DNA of 64,000 nucleotides from Platycnemis pennipes (GCA_933228895.1 OW121854.1:12279131-12343130), one strand, 5' to 3'. Positions 1-9,565 are shown, numbered from the stretch's first letter. The notes: generated by a model from the letters alone, not told the origin. Program-made: numbers and translations.

Positions 1-402
1 ATGATAACAACATACTGTAGCGCCACTTTCATGTAACTACGGGTTTTCTGCTTTTCTTCGAGCAAACAATTATTAATATCAATCAAAGAAATGTAGTAAG
101 GCGAGCACTTTTTTACAATGCTAAATTATACATAAGATTGCGCATCTTATACCTAATGGTTTTTATACCAAAACGACACATCTCTTTACATTATTAATCT
201 GCAAATTTTACTGCAAGTGCCATGCTCTACCGTATAACCACATATAAAATAGCTGATTTTCAGCGTCTATTTTCTTAAAATATATTATGGAAAGACCTCA
301 TTATTTTATTGCCAATCGATAGAAGGGCCAAAAAATTGTGTGTCCTTAAATTTTCACAAAAATGACATGTACTTCGTAATTCGGTGGAGCCACCTTAAAG
401 AG
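1..402 (+). repeat. Dispersed repeat R1, copy 1
   Basis: This stretch is repeated with moderate divergence and in the same orientation at 55576-55973. The shared run starts at ATAACAACATACTGTAGCGC and ends near the words GTGGAGCC. It holds no convincing reading frame. The window begins inside this copy, so its true left edge is unknown. It is probably a fragment of an unidentified mobile element or an old segmental duplication. Confidence 0.75.
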
Positions 403-1101
403 TGTGGCAATTTGCCCGCGATAACCGGAAGTGACCATGTTTATGATCTAAGAAGAAAACGAGTTATAAGACTTCTCTCTCTGAGAGATCTCACTCTGTA
501 TAAGAGATCCTTTGTATTTATAGGCCCTAACATATTCAACTTTGCACCGGAACACATCAAAATACAGTTAATATAAACAAAACTTTCAGGTTGTTAAAAG
601 AATGGATATTGTCACATGCCACAATTGAAAATCTATTAGAGTTGTAGCAATGTCTTGTGTCTAATCATACTCACTGAATATCATGAATTAAGTTGTAACA
701 AATTATAACTTAACGTGTTATGTATTATTACTATTAATGTATATACATGAAAAAGACAAAATTGGGAGTAAATTCAGTAATGTAACAAACTTCGAGAGAT
801 TTATCATGTTGTCAATTACGAAATAATATATAGCCATTATGTTTTGCAACAATGTACTTTACTATCTCTAAATGTTATTATCATTTAAAAAAAATGAAAA
901 ATTTACATTATGGGCAAAGCTTAAATGTTCCTAGAAAACTGTTTTTTCTTTCTTATGCTTTGGAAAACTGATTTTTGTAAATTGCCAGCAATGTTATTTA
1001 GTTATGGACGGCAGTCTCCACACGGGTGACACCTTCGAGACTGCTTAAAGCTCCAAATCACCTCTATAAAAACATGTATGAAACTATGGAGTAAATATAT
1101 A
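403..1101. other. Unassigned AT-rich DNA
   Basis: No gene, RNA or recognisable mobile element is visible. The short frames here have no recognisable motifs. A small hairpin with 8-base arms (GCAGTCTC and GAGACTGC) lies near 1011-1045. Confidence 0.5.
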
Positions 1102-1200
1102 TACGAGGGCAGTTGTTTTTCAACCTCCGATTGGCCGTAAATGAAACACAAATTGAATATTAAAATTTTTTTTACTACCAAAAGTTATGCACACATATGG

Positions 1201-1263
1201 TTACTTTTCGACATAAGCACCTTGACAATTGAGGCATTTCTAGTACTTGTGGACAAGCTTGAC
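1201..1263 (-). pseudogene. Displaced C-terminus of the mariner transposase
   Basis: Read on the minus strand this short block gives KLVHKY, a stop, KCLNCQGAYVEK and the natural stop. This is the usual last stretch of mariner transposases. It continues the frame that breaks off after FYEEGI at 5646, more than 4 kb away, showing that the intervening DNA was inserted into the gene. Confidence 0.8.
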
Positions 1264-1267
1264 AATA

Positions 1268-2235
1268 GGGTCATTTCATCTCAAATCAGGCAGAGGGGTG
1301 TCGGGTGACCATCTCCGATTTCTCTAAAAGTTATATATGTGAAAGCAGTATCCTTATGATGAATTATGATCACATTATCTCAGTTCAGAACCGAACCAGT
1401 ATAAAGCTATGATCCTTTGAACATTGCTGAGTCAGGCCTCAAAGTAAAAAATGAAAAATCACATAAATGCTAATAACTAAGGAACCATGGCCCATAAAGC
1501 AGTGGTTTTTGTTTCATTTTGAAGAAAATGCATTTATGCACATTCTGGTATAATTTTCAAGTAATTTGATGTAATAATAAACAAATAGGACTTATTTAAA
1601 CAATGAAAATTAGTAATTATTTAACAATTTATTACTAAAAAAGGCCACCTTTTATTTGCTTTAAATTTCCTCAGTGGCTAGTTTAAATGTTCTGCTATCA
1701 ATTAAAAAAATAAAAAAAGGTAGTATTTTTATATTTTTTGTTTTAAGGCATGTCAAAGTTAGGCATGTTTTCGACCCAATCTGTTTATGCACTCCTTTCA
1801 TACACCACGGTTGCATACCTATGAGGGGGGAAAATGAAGATTCATTCTACTTAGCATGCATAATGGATAAATAGCACATACCTGAATGATGATAATATTT
1901 GATAATGATAATATTTTATTGCTCCAGCAAGTTATAAATAATACAAAAAATAATACAATAAGAGTTTTGGAGCTTTAGGTGAACCCTAAGGCTTTTGCCT
2001 GTTGTTGGGTTCACCTTCAAATTACACATACAGCAATACTGGCTTACATTCTCATTGGTTACATCCACTGACTGAATGCAAGTTCAATCTTGTGTACATC
2101 CATGGCATCAAATGTGTGCAAACGACCACTGCTACTAACTGGAAACGGTGGATGAGGCAATTTGTGCAGAACATTTTTCAATGGCACTTCACGTAAGTCT
2201 TCTAATTCAATTCTTAAGTCATTGAGAAGAGTTCC
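1268..2235 (+). repeat. Left terminal inverted repeat of the Sola-like element
   Basis: This arm is the reverse complement of 4666-5642, with only scattered mismatches over about 940 bp and a length difference of roughly nine bases near the outer end. Two identical short frames, at 1674-1874 here and 5027-5227 there, are by-products of the repeat. A 9-base stem, GGTGAACCC with GGGTTCACC, occurs at 1978-2013. Confidence 0.92.
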
Positions 2236-2245
2236 CTGTGTGTAA

Positions 2246-2670
2246 AACTGTGACAGACAATGTGACAGAAGCGTGAACACAGTGTGCTTAGAATGTGACA
2301 AGAGTGTGATTACAGTGTTCATACACCGTGACAAAAGCGTAAATTGGGACTCAAAAGCGTGCAGAAAGCGTGATAGACACTGTGACGGTACAATGTGAGG
2401 ACACTGTGCACACAGTGAGAGGACACCGTGCACACAGTGTGAGGACACCGTGCACACAGTGTGAGGACACCGTGCACACAGTGTGAGGACACCATGCACA
2501 CAGTGTGAGGATACCGTGCACACATTGTGAGGACACTGTGACTAATACCCATGTACAGTGTGCTGCACATTGTGGTCACACTGTCCATCAGGCTTTAATG
2601 GGAGCACACTGTGTGCACAGTGTACATACACTGTGATTAATACACTTTGTTGTCACACTGTCTGTCTCAG
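2246..2670. repeat. Minisatellite, 22-bp unit, inside the Sola-like element
   Basis: The core at about 2392-2541 is a tandem array of AGTGTGAGGACACCGTGCAC plus two bases, roughly six to seven units with point changes (ACCATGC, ATACCG). On both sides, 2246-2390 and 2542-2670, more degenerate TGTGAC/CACTGTG words occur, as if the array once extended further. Overlapping frames on both strands that spell cysteine-histidine-rich repeats come only from this array. Confidence 0.85.
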
Positions 2671-2869
2671 TTTATTTTCACCAGGGTCATCACGTGGCAA
2701 ATGCAGAAGTTTGATATTAGGTAAGAATTTACTTACATGCTCCACAAAGGACTCACTGTTCTGAATGTACTCGCCAGAATTGAAATTTCTCAGGTTGTAG
2801 TTTGTGGCGTAATGCTTGACTAGTCCTCCAACTCAATCACAGGGCCCCTTTCCATGTCCAGTTGCACTG

Positions 2870-4606
2870 AACAACTACCTATGACTTTCTTCCAGGTTAA
2901 GACCTTTCCCCAATTCAAATAGCTGAAATCTGTTTTTAAAATGAGCTGCTGCCCCATCCGAAATATATGTTTTATCTCTCGATATAATATTCATTTTAGA
3001 CAAGTGTTCTTCTATCTTATTTATCCCAAGCAAAGCATGTGCAGTATCATGTGATAAATCATCTGAAATAACTGCATAACTCTGCGTGCCTTTGTCACTA
3101 TATCCCACACAGGTAAATATTGATATCTGCACTTTTTGCCAATGATAGGATTGCACTTCATCTGGAAGAATCACACTCCAATTCTTGGCAAAGTCAAAAT
3201 GAAGCACCAATTTCACACCATTTAGTGCAACCAACTCATTCTTTATGAATAGCTTCCCTCTGTATTTTCCCAATATAGTGATGATACACACCTTTCTTGG
3301 TGCAATCCTGAACTGCAGCAATGAATGCTTCCATCAAAACAGTCTTCTTTAACAAATCACCTTTTTCCCAAAAACCATAAGTCACTTCTTCATCTTCTTT
3401 GTCATCCAATCTTAAAGTGGCCATTGTTAGGCCCTCAATGCCTGGACACATGCCACATTCTTGGAACCAGAACTCTTCTTTAGGGCTTTCACAAAGATAC
3501 AACTTATATAAATAATCATTTTCAATGACTGAGTTGGTGTAATTTCTTAAACTGTTACATAAAAGTTTCGAATTGGAGCAATAAATACATCCACAAACAT
3601 TATGCTCTGGTTTAATTTTGACTCATCTTGGCCTAACTGAGTAGAACTTGGTCAGTCCAATTTTTATTTCAGGATATTGTTCTTTCATGATGGCATAGGT
3701 TTCCTTTATTGCTCAACACATGAATCGCTTTACTTTTTTTTATTAAATATCATTCTCAATGACATCAACACATCTCACTGATTACGACTTTGAGGAGAGC
3801 AATGTTTGTCATCATCCAAGTAAAATGAGAGAGCAATCTTGATATGCTCAACAGTAAGAGGATGCCCACCGTATACATCAGCATTGGCCCATAATCCTTG
3901 CTGTTTTTTAGCTCTGCGTGATTTGTCAATCGTATCTTTGGTTGAACCTGGAACAGCAGCCATAATCTCTTGTTTGGAATAACTTGTGGGAAAGAGTGTT
4001 AAAATTTTAACTTGGTCACTGATAGATTTTTCACTTTTCGCTTTATCAAAAGTTGCTGAGATTTCCGATGCTATTTTCCCATGATTATTTTCCCATGAAG
4101 TACATGTTTCACATTTATCAATTTCAGTGGGAGCAGCTTCATCCTGGACATCAAACAATAAACTAACCTTTGCCCTTATGCCTTTGTGGAATCAGTAATT
4201 TGAGTCAGCTTCCTCTTACCATATGAAATCCTTCGATCTGTACGGATTTTTGAAGGGATTCTCAGGGGGGAGACAACTTGCACTGGTTCACAGCCTAAAC
4301 TTGTCACCGTCTGATTCACTATATCCACACTGTCTTCTAATGGCAAATACTGATTGTCATAGGCATCACAGTTTGACTCAAGTTCAACTAAAAGGCCTTC
4401 GTACTTCTTGTAGTAGTTCAAGCAGAGTTCATCACTAGCTTCGATGACCACATGTTGCAATATTTTTTGGAGTTTATCAGACATCTCCCCCACTGTTTAA
4501 GTGTCTTCTCATTTTTCTTTAGCACTTTTGTCTTATGTCCCTTCTCATAGTCTGCACAAAAAATCCTCTTTGTAATATATGTCCCTTTATACATTTTGGA
4601 GAGCAA
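2870..4606 (-). pseudogene. Sola-like transposase, broken
   Basis: Minus-strand frames line up as one decayed protein. They run 4606-4176 (N-terminal, basic and Ser/Thr-rich), then 4158-3775 with QVKILTLFPTSYSKQEI and LSFYLDDDKHC, then an interrupted part at 3700-3540 with KFYSVRPR and NVCGCIYCSN. Next come 3502-3236 (CGMCPGIEGL, VTYGFWEKGD) and 3321-2875 with HFDFAKNWSV, VQSYHWQKVQ, VISDDLSHD and ISDGAAAHFKNRFQLF. The Asp in HFDFA, the Asp pair in VISDDLSHD and the Asp of ISDG are candidate catalytic acids of a DDE/D nuclease; NVCGCIYC looks zinc-binding. Stops and frameshifts separate every block. The family is known to me as an invertebrate transposase type; the label Sola is inferred partly from the 4-bp target duplication. 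Confidence 0.6.
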
Positions 4607-4665
4607 TGGTATATGGTAATGTATAAAGAGAGGGAAGAGAGAGGCTAATATAGAACTGCTTGAGA

Positions 4666-5642
4666 GGAACTCTTCTCAATGACTTAAGAATTGAATTAGA
4701 AGACTTACGTGAAGTGCCATTGAAAAATGTTCTGCACAAATTGCCTCATCCACCGTTTCCAGTTAGTAGCAGTGGTCGTTTGCACACATTTGATGCCATG
4801 GATGTACACAACATTGAACTTGCATTCAGTCAGTGGATGTAACCAATGAGAATGTAAGCCAGTATTGCTGTATGTGTAATTTGAAGGTGAACCCAACAAC
4901 AGGCAAAAGCCTTAGGGTTCACCTAAAGCTCCAAAACTCTTATTGTATTATTTTTTGTATTATTTATAACTTGCTGGAGCAATAAAATATTATCATTATC
5001 AAATATTATCATCATTCAGGTATGTGCTATTTATCCATTATGCATGCTAAGTAGAATGAATCTTCATTTTCCCCCCTCATAGGTATGCAACCGTGGTGTA
5101 TGAAAGGAGTGCATAAACAGATTGGGTCGAAAACATGCCTAACTTTGACATGCCTTAAAACAAAAAATATAAAAATACTACCTTTTTTTATTTTTTTAAT
5201 TGATAGCAGAACATTTAAACTAGCCACTGAGGAAATTTAAAGCAAATAAAAGGTGGCCTTTTTTAGTAATAAATTGTTAAATAATTACTAATTTTCATTG
5301 TTTAAATAAGTCCTATTTGTTTATTATTACATCAAATTACTTGAAAATTATACCAGAATGTGCATAAATGCATTTTCTTCAAAATGAAACAAAAACCACT
5401 GCTTTATGGGCCATGGTTCCTTAGTTATTAGCATTTATGTGATTTTTCATTTTTTACTTTGAGGCCTGACTCAGCAATGTTCAAAGGATCATAGCTTTAT
5501 ACTGGTTCGGTTCTGAGCTGAGATAATGTGATCATAATTCATCATAAGGATACTGCTTTCACATATATAACTTTTAGAGAAATCGGTGATGGTCACCTGA
5601 CATGATTTTGCACTATCTGCCTGATTTGAGATGAAAAGGCCC
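4666..5642 (-). repeat. Right terminal inverted repeat of the Sola-like element
   Basis: Mate of the arm at 1268-2235. The inner edge is where GGAACTCTTCTCAATGACTT begins. To its left the sequence becomes unique. The outer edge ends in GGCCC next to the duplicated AATA. The close similarity of the arms, set against the decayed transposase between them, suggests selection, gene conversion or a fairly recent insertion. Confidence 0.92.
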
Positions 5643-6110
5643 AATACCCTCTTCATAAAATGTTGCCGCCACTGAATAGAAATGAGTCTTGACGTTGTCT
5701 TGAAGCTCCTCGTTGGTTTGGAAACGCTGTCCTCCTAGCCACTTCTTCAATTCAGGGAAAAGACGGAAGTCACTTGGCGCTAGGTCGGTACTGTATGGCG
5801 GGTGGTCGAAGACGTCCCATCGAAATCGCTCAAGGAGTCTTTGGGTTGCACCAGCACTGTGAGGACGCGCATTGTCATGGATCAAAGCAATTCCAGAAGT
5901 CAGCATGCGTAATGCTGACCCCCTTCATCATGCACATCAGTCTTTGAATTTTCGACATCATTCACGGACAACACCATCACTCATTAAGTTTTCTCCATAC
6001 ACTCGGCTCATTCTTCGATGGATTTCTGCAGCACTATTCCCTTCTGCTTGCAGGAAACGAATAACACTGCGCAATTCGCACTTGGCGGGAGAATCAATTG
6101 AGGCGGCCAT
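5643..6110 (-). pseudogene. Mariner transposase, N-terminal HTH plus C-terminal catalytic end
   Basis: From the ATG at 6110 the minus strand reads a helix-turn-helix segment with SAAEIHRRM and VYGENLMSDGVV, typical of the mariner N-terminus. After stops near 5957 and a deletion of the central region (first catalytic Asp included), it resumes at 5906 with HDNARPHSA, HPPYSTDLAPSDF and FYEEGI. The second Asp motif (HDNARPH) and the last Asp (LAPSD) are visible. The frame breaks at 5643, where the Sola-like element is inserted. The final residues, KLVHKY then KCLN and YVEK, are on the far side at about 1201-1263 and contain one in-frame stop. The gene cannot be functional. Confidence 0.85.
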
Positions 6111-6115
6111 GTTTA

Positions 6116-7019
6116 CATCTACATCTACATAATACCCTGCAAGCCACCACAAGGGTGTGTGGCAGGGGGTGATTGCTCACCAAACATGCACTACATATCA
6201 TGCATAAAAAAGGAATAGTATTAATATAGTAGTCAGAACTACACTATTTAAAAAAGATAGAAATTGCAAAGAAAACATGCAAAAACATTCTGTTAGTAGG
6301 GTTAGCTTTAAGTACTCATACCAACATGCAGCTACCAATGCTATTCATTGCTACTCTCCGATAGGACATATTTACCGTTATTCGTATCTCTTATTGTGCG
6401 AGGGAAAAAGGACATTTTGAATCGGTCAGTTCGGCAATCAATTTCTCTAACTTTATGATTATGGTCCAGTCTGCCATAGTAAGTTGGGGTTCGTAAAATA
6501 TTTTTAACATCATCACTGAAAATGTTGCCTTGGAATTTGTGGAAGAGATTAAGTCTAAATTTCAACCTGCGATCTGACAATGATTCCCATTTCAATTCAT
6601 TTAATAGACTGGTTACGCTAATATAATTATCGTATCGTCCCTTTACAAATCTTGCCGATCTTCGCTGCACACGTTCAAGTTCATTACTTAGACCGATTTC
6701 GTAGGGATCCCATACACTGGCAGCATATTCCAAATGAGGTCTAACAAGGGAAAAGTAGCTGATTTCTCGTACATGATCGTCACATTTACCCAATACTCTT
6801 TTAATGAAACCCAGTTTGCGATTCGCTTGACCCATTATTTCACGAATGTGTTTACCCCAGGAAAGATCATTTGTCAGTCTTATTCCAAGATATTTAATGG
6901 ATTCCACGTTTGTTAATTCATTATTACTTATTTTGTAAGTGGTAGGAGGAGAGCTATTCTTTTTCCAAAAATTCATTACAAGACATTTCTTAAAGTTTAA
7001 TTCTAACTGCCATGTATTA
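6116..7019 (-). mobile_element. LINE-A copy 1, 5'-truncated, inserted in mariner
   Basis: A non-LTR retrotransposon 3' end flanked by the duplicated target ATGTTTA (6109-6115 and 7020-7026). On the minus strand it runs from the RT thumb region through the C-terminus and 3' UTR to the shared terminal hairpin and (GTAGAT)n at 6116-6140. The insertion split the mariner leader just at its ATG. It belongs to the same subfamily as the copies at 58.2-58.9 kb and 63.3 kb (C-terminus ending SESSNE). Confidence 0.9.
6341..7019 (-). pseudogene. LINE-A reverse transcriptase C-terminal part
   Basis: About 226 residues of an L2/CR1-group RT polyprotein C-terminus, beginning inside WQLELNFKKC, the region after the palm. 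Visible blocks are YLGIRLTNDLSWGKHI, MGQANRKLGFIKRVLG, SLVRPHLEYAASVWDP, ELERVQRRSARFVKGRY, LSDRRLKFRLNLFHKF and IDCRTDRFKMSFFPRTIR. The frame is open to its natural stop, but all catalytic RT motifs and the endonuclease are missing through 5' truncation, so it cannot work alone. Upstream residues of the same frame (7020-7231) come from mariner DNA and are not part of this protein. Confidence 0.85.
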
Positions 7020-7274
7020 ATGTTTATGTGGCTGCCACTCAGAGCAGACTGACGACTTAGGCTCGGCAGTGATAGAGCATTTGATACGGGTGATGCACTG
7101 TTGCGTAATTCGAATACCACCCGCCTAGCGCTTGTCTGGCGTTTTTGCGGTGCGATCGGAGAACTGATCTGAGAAAAAAAAACTGCCCTCGTATTATTAT
7201 TATTATATCGGGGATGTCTCATTCCCGTCATGAATAAGTTAGACAGGATAATGGATGTGAAATTATTTAGGATT

Positions 7275-7409
7275 CCGAGTAACCGACGATGGATGAAGCG
7301 AGATGGAATTGGAGATTAGAATGTACCTGGTCAATGGTATAATGGCGAAATAAACATGGTATAATGGCCCATGCGAAGAAGACATTCTACCAGAAGAAGA
7401 ATCTGCGTT
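7275..7409 (+). mobile_element. RTE-like retrotransposon scrap, first half
   Basis: Degenerate match to the RTE-like RT region seen intact at about 36650-36745: the words CGAGTAACC, CGATGGATGAAGC and CATTCTACCAGAAGAAGAAT recur in order. It continues at 7855-7925 after an interruption. Confidence 0.6.
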
Positions 7410-7439
7410 GAAACTAACGATTTAGTTTCACGTGAGTGT

Positions 7440-7727
7440 TATCCCTCAGGAAAATTTACTAATTAAAACTTTAAGTTTACTTAAAGTGAATTGAAACACC
7501 ATCCTAAAGTAAACTTTAAAAAAAACTTTAGAATGCATCTATAAATTTTGAAAAAAAACCATAGGAAAACTCTAGGATTGGTTCAACAATTTAGAAAAAA
7601 ATGTAAGAAAACTTTAAACTGGACTCACGACTTTAGAAAAACTCTTCATTTCAAAAGTTGACTTTAAATGTTTCAATTCACTTTAAGTAAACTTGAAGTT
7701 TTCTTTAGTAAATTTTCCTAAGGGATA
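7440..7727. mobile_element. MITE with 59-bp inverted repeats
   Basis: The arms at about 7440-7500 and 7668-7727 are reverse complements over nearly their whole length, beginning TATCCCTCAGGAAAATTTAC and ending TTTTCCTAAGGGATA. The element is 288 bp, AT-rich and non-coding. TA at each end fits a Tc1/mariner-type target but could also be part of the terminal repeat. It lies inside the RTE-like scrap 7275-7925. Confidence 0.8.
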
Positions 7728-7789
7728 TGAAACACGTTTTAATGAAGAAGCAGCATTTATCTCTTGATTTGTATGTAAGTATTGCAAGC

Positions 7790-7853
7790 TTGGTGATGTT
7801 CACCCCCTGCCACACACCCTCACGGTAGCTCGTAGGGTATTACGCAGATGTTT
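7790..7853 (+). mobile_element. Solo LINE 3' tail
   Basis: Only the terminal hairpin and a GCAGATG remnant of the (GTAGAT)n tail of the LINE-A/B group are present (ACCCCCTGCCACACACCC then GTAGCTCGTAGGGTATTACG). It has base changes in the 3' side of the stem. Together with the MITE next to it, it interrupts the RTE-like scrap. Confidence 0.65.
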
Positions 7854-7854
7854 T

Positions 7855-7925
7855 TGCGGCTGGAAATACGGGCGTGGAAGTAAGGAAAAACTTCATTAGA
7901 TCTATAATCAGGGTACTCTGCTCTA
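7855..7925 (+). mobile_element. RTE-like retrotransposon scrap, second half
   Basis: Reads GCTGGAAATACGGGCGTGG then AAGTAAGGAAAAACTTCATT, matching the segment at 36751-36790 that follows the first half. The two halves were contiguous before a MITE and a LINE tail were inserted. Confidence 0.6.
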
Positions 7926-8297
7926 GGCATGATTAGGATATCCAACTTTTCACTCAGTAATCGATTACCTATAATCGAATATAATCGGAAGTTCATTATT
8001 CGACTAGACGGTTTGATCGGAGGCCGCGTAATCGATTAAGATACATATGTTTACTATGCTGTTTGTGCAAGTCTCCTGACAGTGTCACTATTGTCACAAT
8101 TTGATTATAAACTAATGGTTAACAGGATTATTTCCATGGTAACTCTTAATCCACTCCTTGCAAGTGTATCGCATGTATGGAAGATAGCCTAATATGGGTA
8201 AGAAAATTGCAATCAAACAGAGTCTCTGTAAGTTACTCCAACAATAAAACTTTCACTACAAAATATTCAATAAGACTGCTAGCATTGGCATTGTTAT
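7926..8297. other. Unassigned DNA
   Basis: No gene seen. Three ATCGATTA/TAATCG words cluster at 7960-8040. Nothing else stands out. Confidence 0.4.
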
Positions 8298-8480
8298 CAT
8301 ACTAATATATATAAAAATTAAGTGGTGTCTGTCTGCCAGTTCTATGTTACGTATCTCCTCAAAAACTACTCAACCGATTGAGCTGAAATTTTGTAGGATT
8401 CTAGCGTAAACACTACAAGGTGCTATAGGCTAGATAAAAAAGGCTCAGGGTCCGGGTTCAATTCCAGGCGCCAATTATAT
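8298..8480 (+). repeat. Interspersed repeat with a tRNA-like B box
   Basis: Begins ACTAATATATATAAAAATTA and holds AAAACTACTCAACCGATTGA, words common at the ends of invertebrate interspersed repeats. At 8452-8476 it reads GGGTTCAATTCCAGGCGCC, which fits the pol III B-box consensus GGTTCRANNCC. No clear A box or cloverleaf is visible, so this may be a SINE fragment or a chance match inside another repeat. Confidence 0.35.
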
Positions 8481-8805
8481 ATTTACATTGGTTTAAATTG
8501 ATTTTGTCAATTTATGGCAGCGCAAGAGTTTTTTCTTTCGCTCAGTAAAATATTTAAATATCAGTTGATTTCTTTCATTCCTTCTGTATTTGATGGGTGC
8601 ATGTTTGAACTTTCTTATTTTTCTAACCGATTAAGACTTTTCCCTCGAGGTTTATGGTTAATGTGTAATGCATGTTGAAATTTACTGGTTATTTTTCGGT
8701 TCTTTTCCGAGCGTTCCTAAGGTCTTTGCCATTGTCGTATCCGAAATGAAAACATCGCTGATTGTAATCATACAAACAAGTAATGTAATGCAAAACTACT
8801 AAACT
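8481..8805. other. Unassigned AT-rich DNA
   Basis: No coding or RNA feature seen. Confidence 0.4.
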
Positions 8806-9565
8806 TCTTGGGGTAAACACATACCTACGTGAAATAATGGGTCAAGCGAATCGTAAACTGGGATTTGTCAAAAGAGTACTGGGTAAATGTGACGATCATG
8901 TACGAGAAATCAGCCACTTTTCCCTTGTAAGACCTCATTTGGAATATGCTGCCAGAGTATGGGATCCCTACGAAATCGGTCTAAATAACGAACTTGAACG
9001 TGTGCAGCGAAGATCGGCAAGATTTGTAAAGGGACGGTATGATAACCTTATTAGCGTAATCAGTCTATTAAATGAATTAAATTGGGAATCATTGTCAGAT
9101 CGCAGGTTGAAATTTAGACTTAATCTCCTAAATAAATTCCACTACCATATTTTCAGTGATGATGTGAAAAATATTTTGCGAACCCCAACTTACTATGGTA
9201 GACTGGACCATAATCACAAAACTAGAGATATTGATTGCCGAACTGACAGATTCAAAATGTCCTTTTTTCCTCGTACAATTAGGGATATGAATGACGTTAA
9301 ATATATCCGGTACGAGTGTAGCAATGGATAACATTTGTAGCTGCAAGTTGGTTTTAAGGACTTGATGCTAACCCTACTAACAGCACGTTCTTGCATGCGT
9401 AGTTTGCTATTTTTATCTTTTTTTAAATAGTGTAGTTTAGAAACGTATATAAATACTAATTATTTTTTATGCATGATATGCAGTGCATGTTGGGTGAGAA
9501 TTCACCCCCTGCCACACACCTTTATGGTGGCTTGCAGGGTATTATGTAGATGTTGATGTAGATGT
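8806..9565 (+). mobile_element. LINE-A copy 2, 5'-truncated
   Basis: Plus-strand copy running from the sequence encoding the RT connection region through the C-terminus, 3' UTR and terminal hairpin to GTAGATGTTGATGTAGATGT. The 3' UTR carries the family landmarks CAGCACGTTCTTGCATGC and ATGCATGATATGCAGTGCAT. No target duplication was clear. Confidence 0.88.
8837..9331 (+). pseudogene. LINE-A RT C-terminal fragment
   Basis: 164 codons without a stop, from MGQANRKLGFVKRVLG to the C-terminus ending CSNG. It has SLVRPHLEYAARVWDP, ELERVQRRSARFVKGRY, LSDRRLKFRLNLLNKF and IDCRTDRFKMSFFPRTIR. It lacks the endonuclease and catalytic RT domain; the first Met is simply an internal residue. It is one of the least decayed LINE-A tails here. 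Confidence 0.85.

Larger units (their letters stand above)
1268..5642 (-). mobile_element. Sola-like DNA transposon with inverted repeats of about 970 bp
   Basis: A 4375-bp element inserted in the mariner transposase gene. The target AATA is duplicated at 1264-1267 and 5643-5646; removing one copy and the element restores the mariner frame. The ends begin GGGTC (left) and GGGCC (right), followed by the shared run TTTCATCTCAAATCAGGCAG. Each arm is almost 1 kb. The single-copy centre (2236-4665) carries a decayed transposase on the minus strand and a minisatellite. The 4-bp target duplication, GGG ends and the transposase motifs suggest the Sola group, but this is inference. Another superfamily with 4-bp duplications is possible. 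Confidence 0.7.
1102..7193 (-). mobile_element. Mariner element, internally deleted and twice interrupted
   Basis: The ends match as inverted repeats: TACGAGGGCAGT at 1102 and its reverse complement at 7182-7193, with the TA expected for mariner/Tc1 at each end. Mariner sequence survives in three blocks, 1104-1267, 5643-6115 and 7020-7191, about 810 bp in all. Transposase pieces read on the minus strand. The gaps between blocks are two later insertions: a 4.4-kb Sola-like transposon and a LINE-A copy, each with its own target duplication. The mariner copy also lost the middle of its transposase, so it was already non-autonomous. The subfamily cannot be settled by eye. Confidence 0.85.

Noticed and set aside
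340..576. 78-aa plus-strand frame
   Set aside because: Overlaps the end of repeat R1, is not conserved in the second copy and has no motif.
1674..2196. Two short frames also found at 4705-5227
   Set aside because: They are duplicated only because they lie in the inverted repeat arms, and show no domain.
2392..2541. CRISPR-like array
   Set aside because: Units are head-to-tail 22-mers without unique spacers, in eukaryotic DNA; it is a minisatellite.
2059..2588. Cys/His-rich repeat-containing minus-strand frames (up to 154 aa)
   Set aside because: They are readings of the 22-bp minisatellite in several phases and run into the inverted repeat arm; not a gene.
1264..5646. TTAA-type (piggyBac) origin for the long-inverted-repeat element
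   Set aside because: The duplicated target is AATA, not TTAA, and the transposase blocks do not look like piggyBac.
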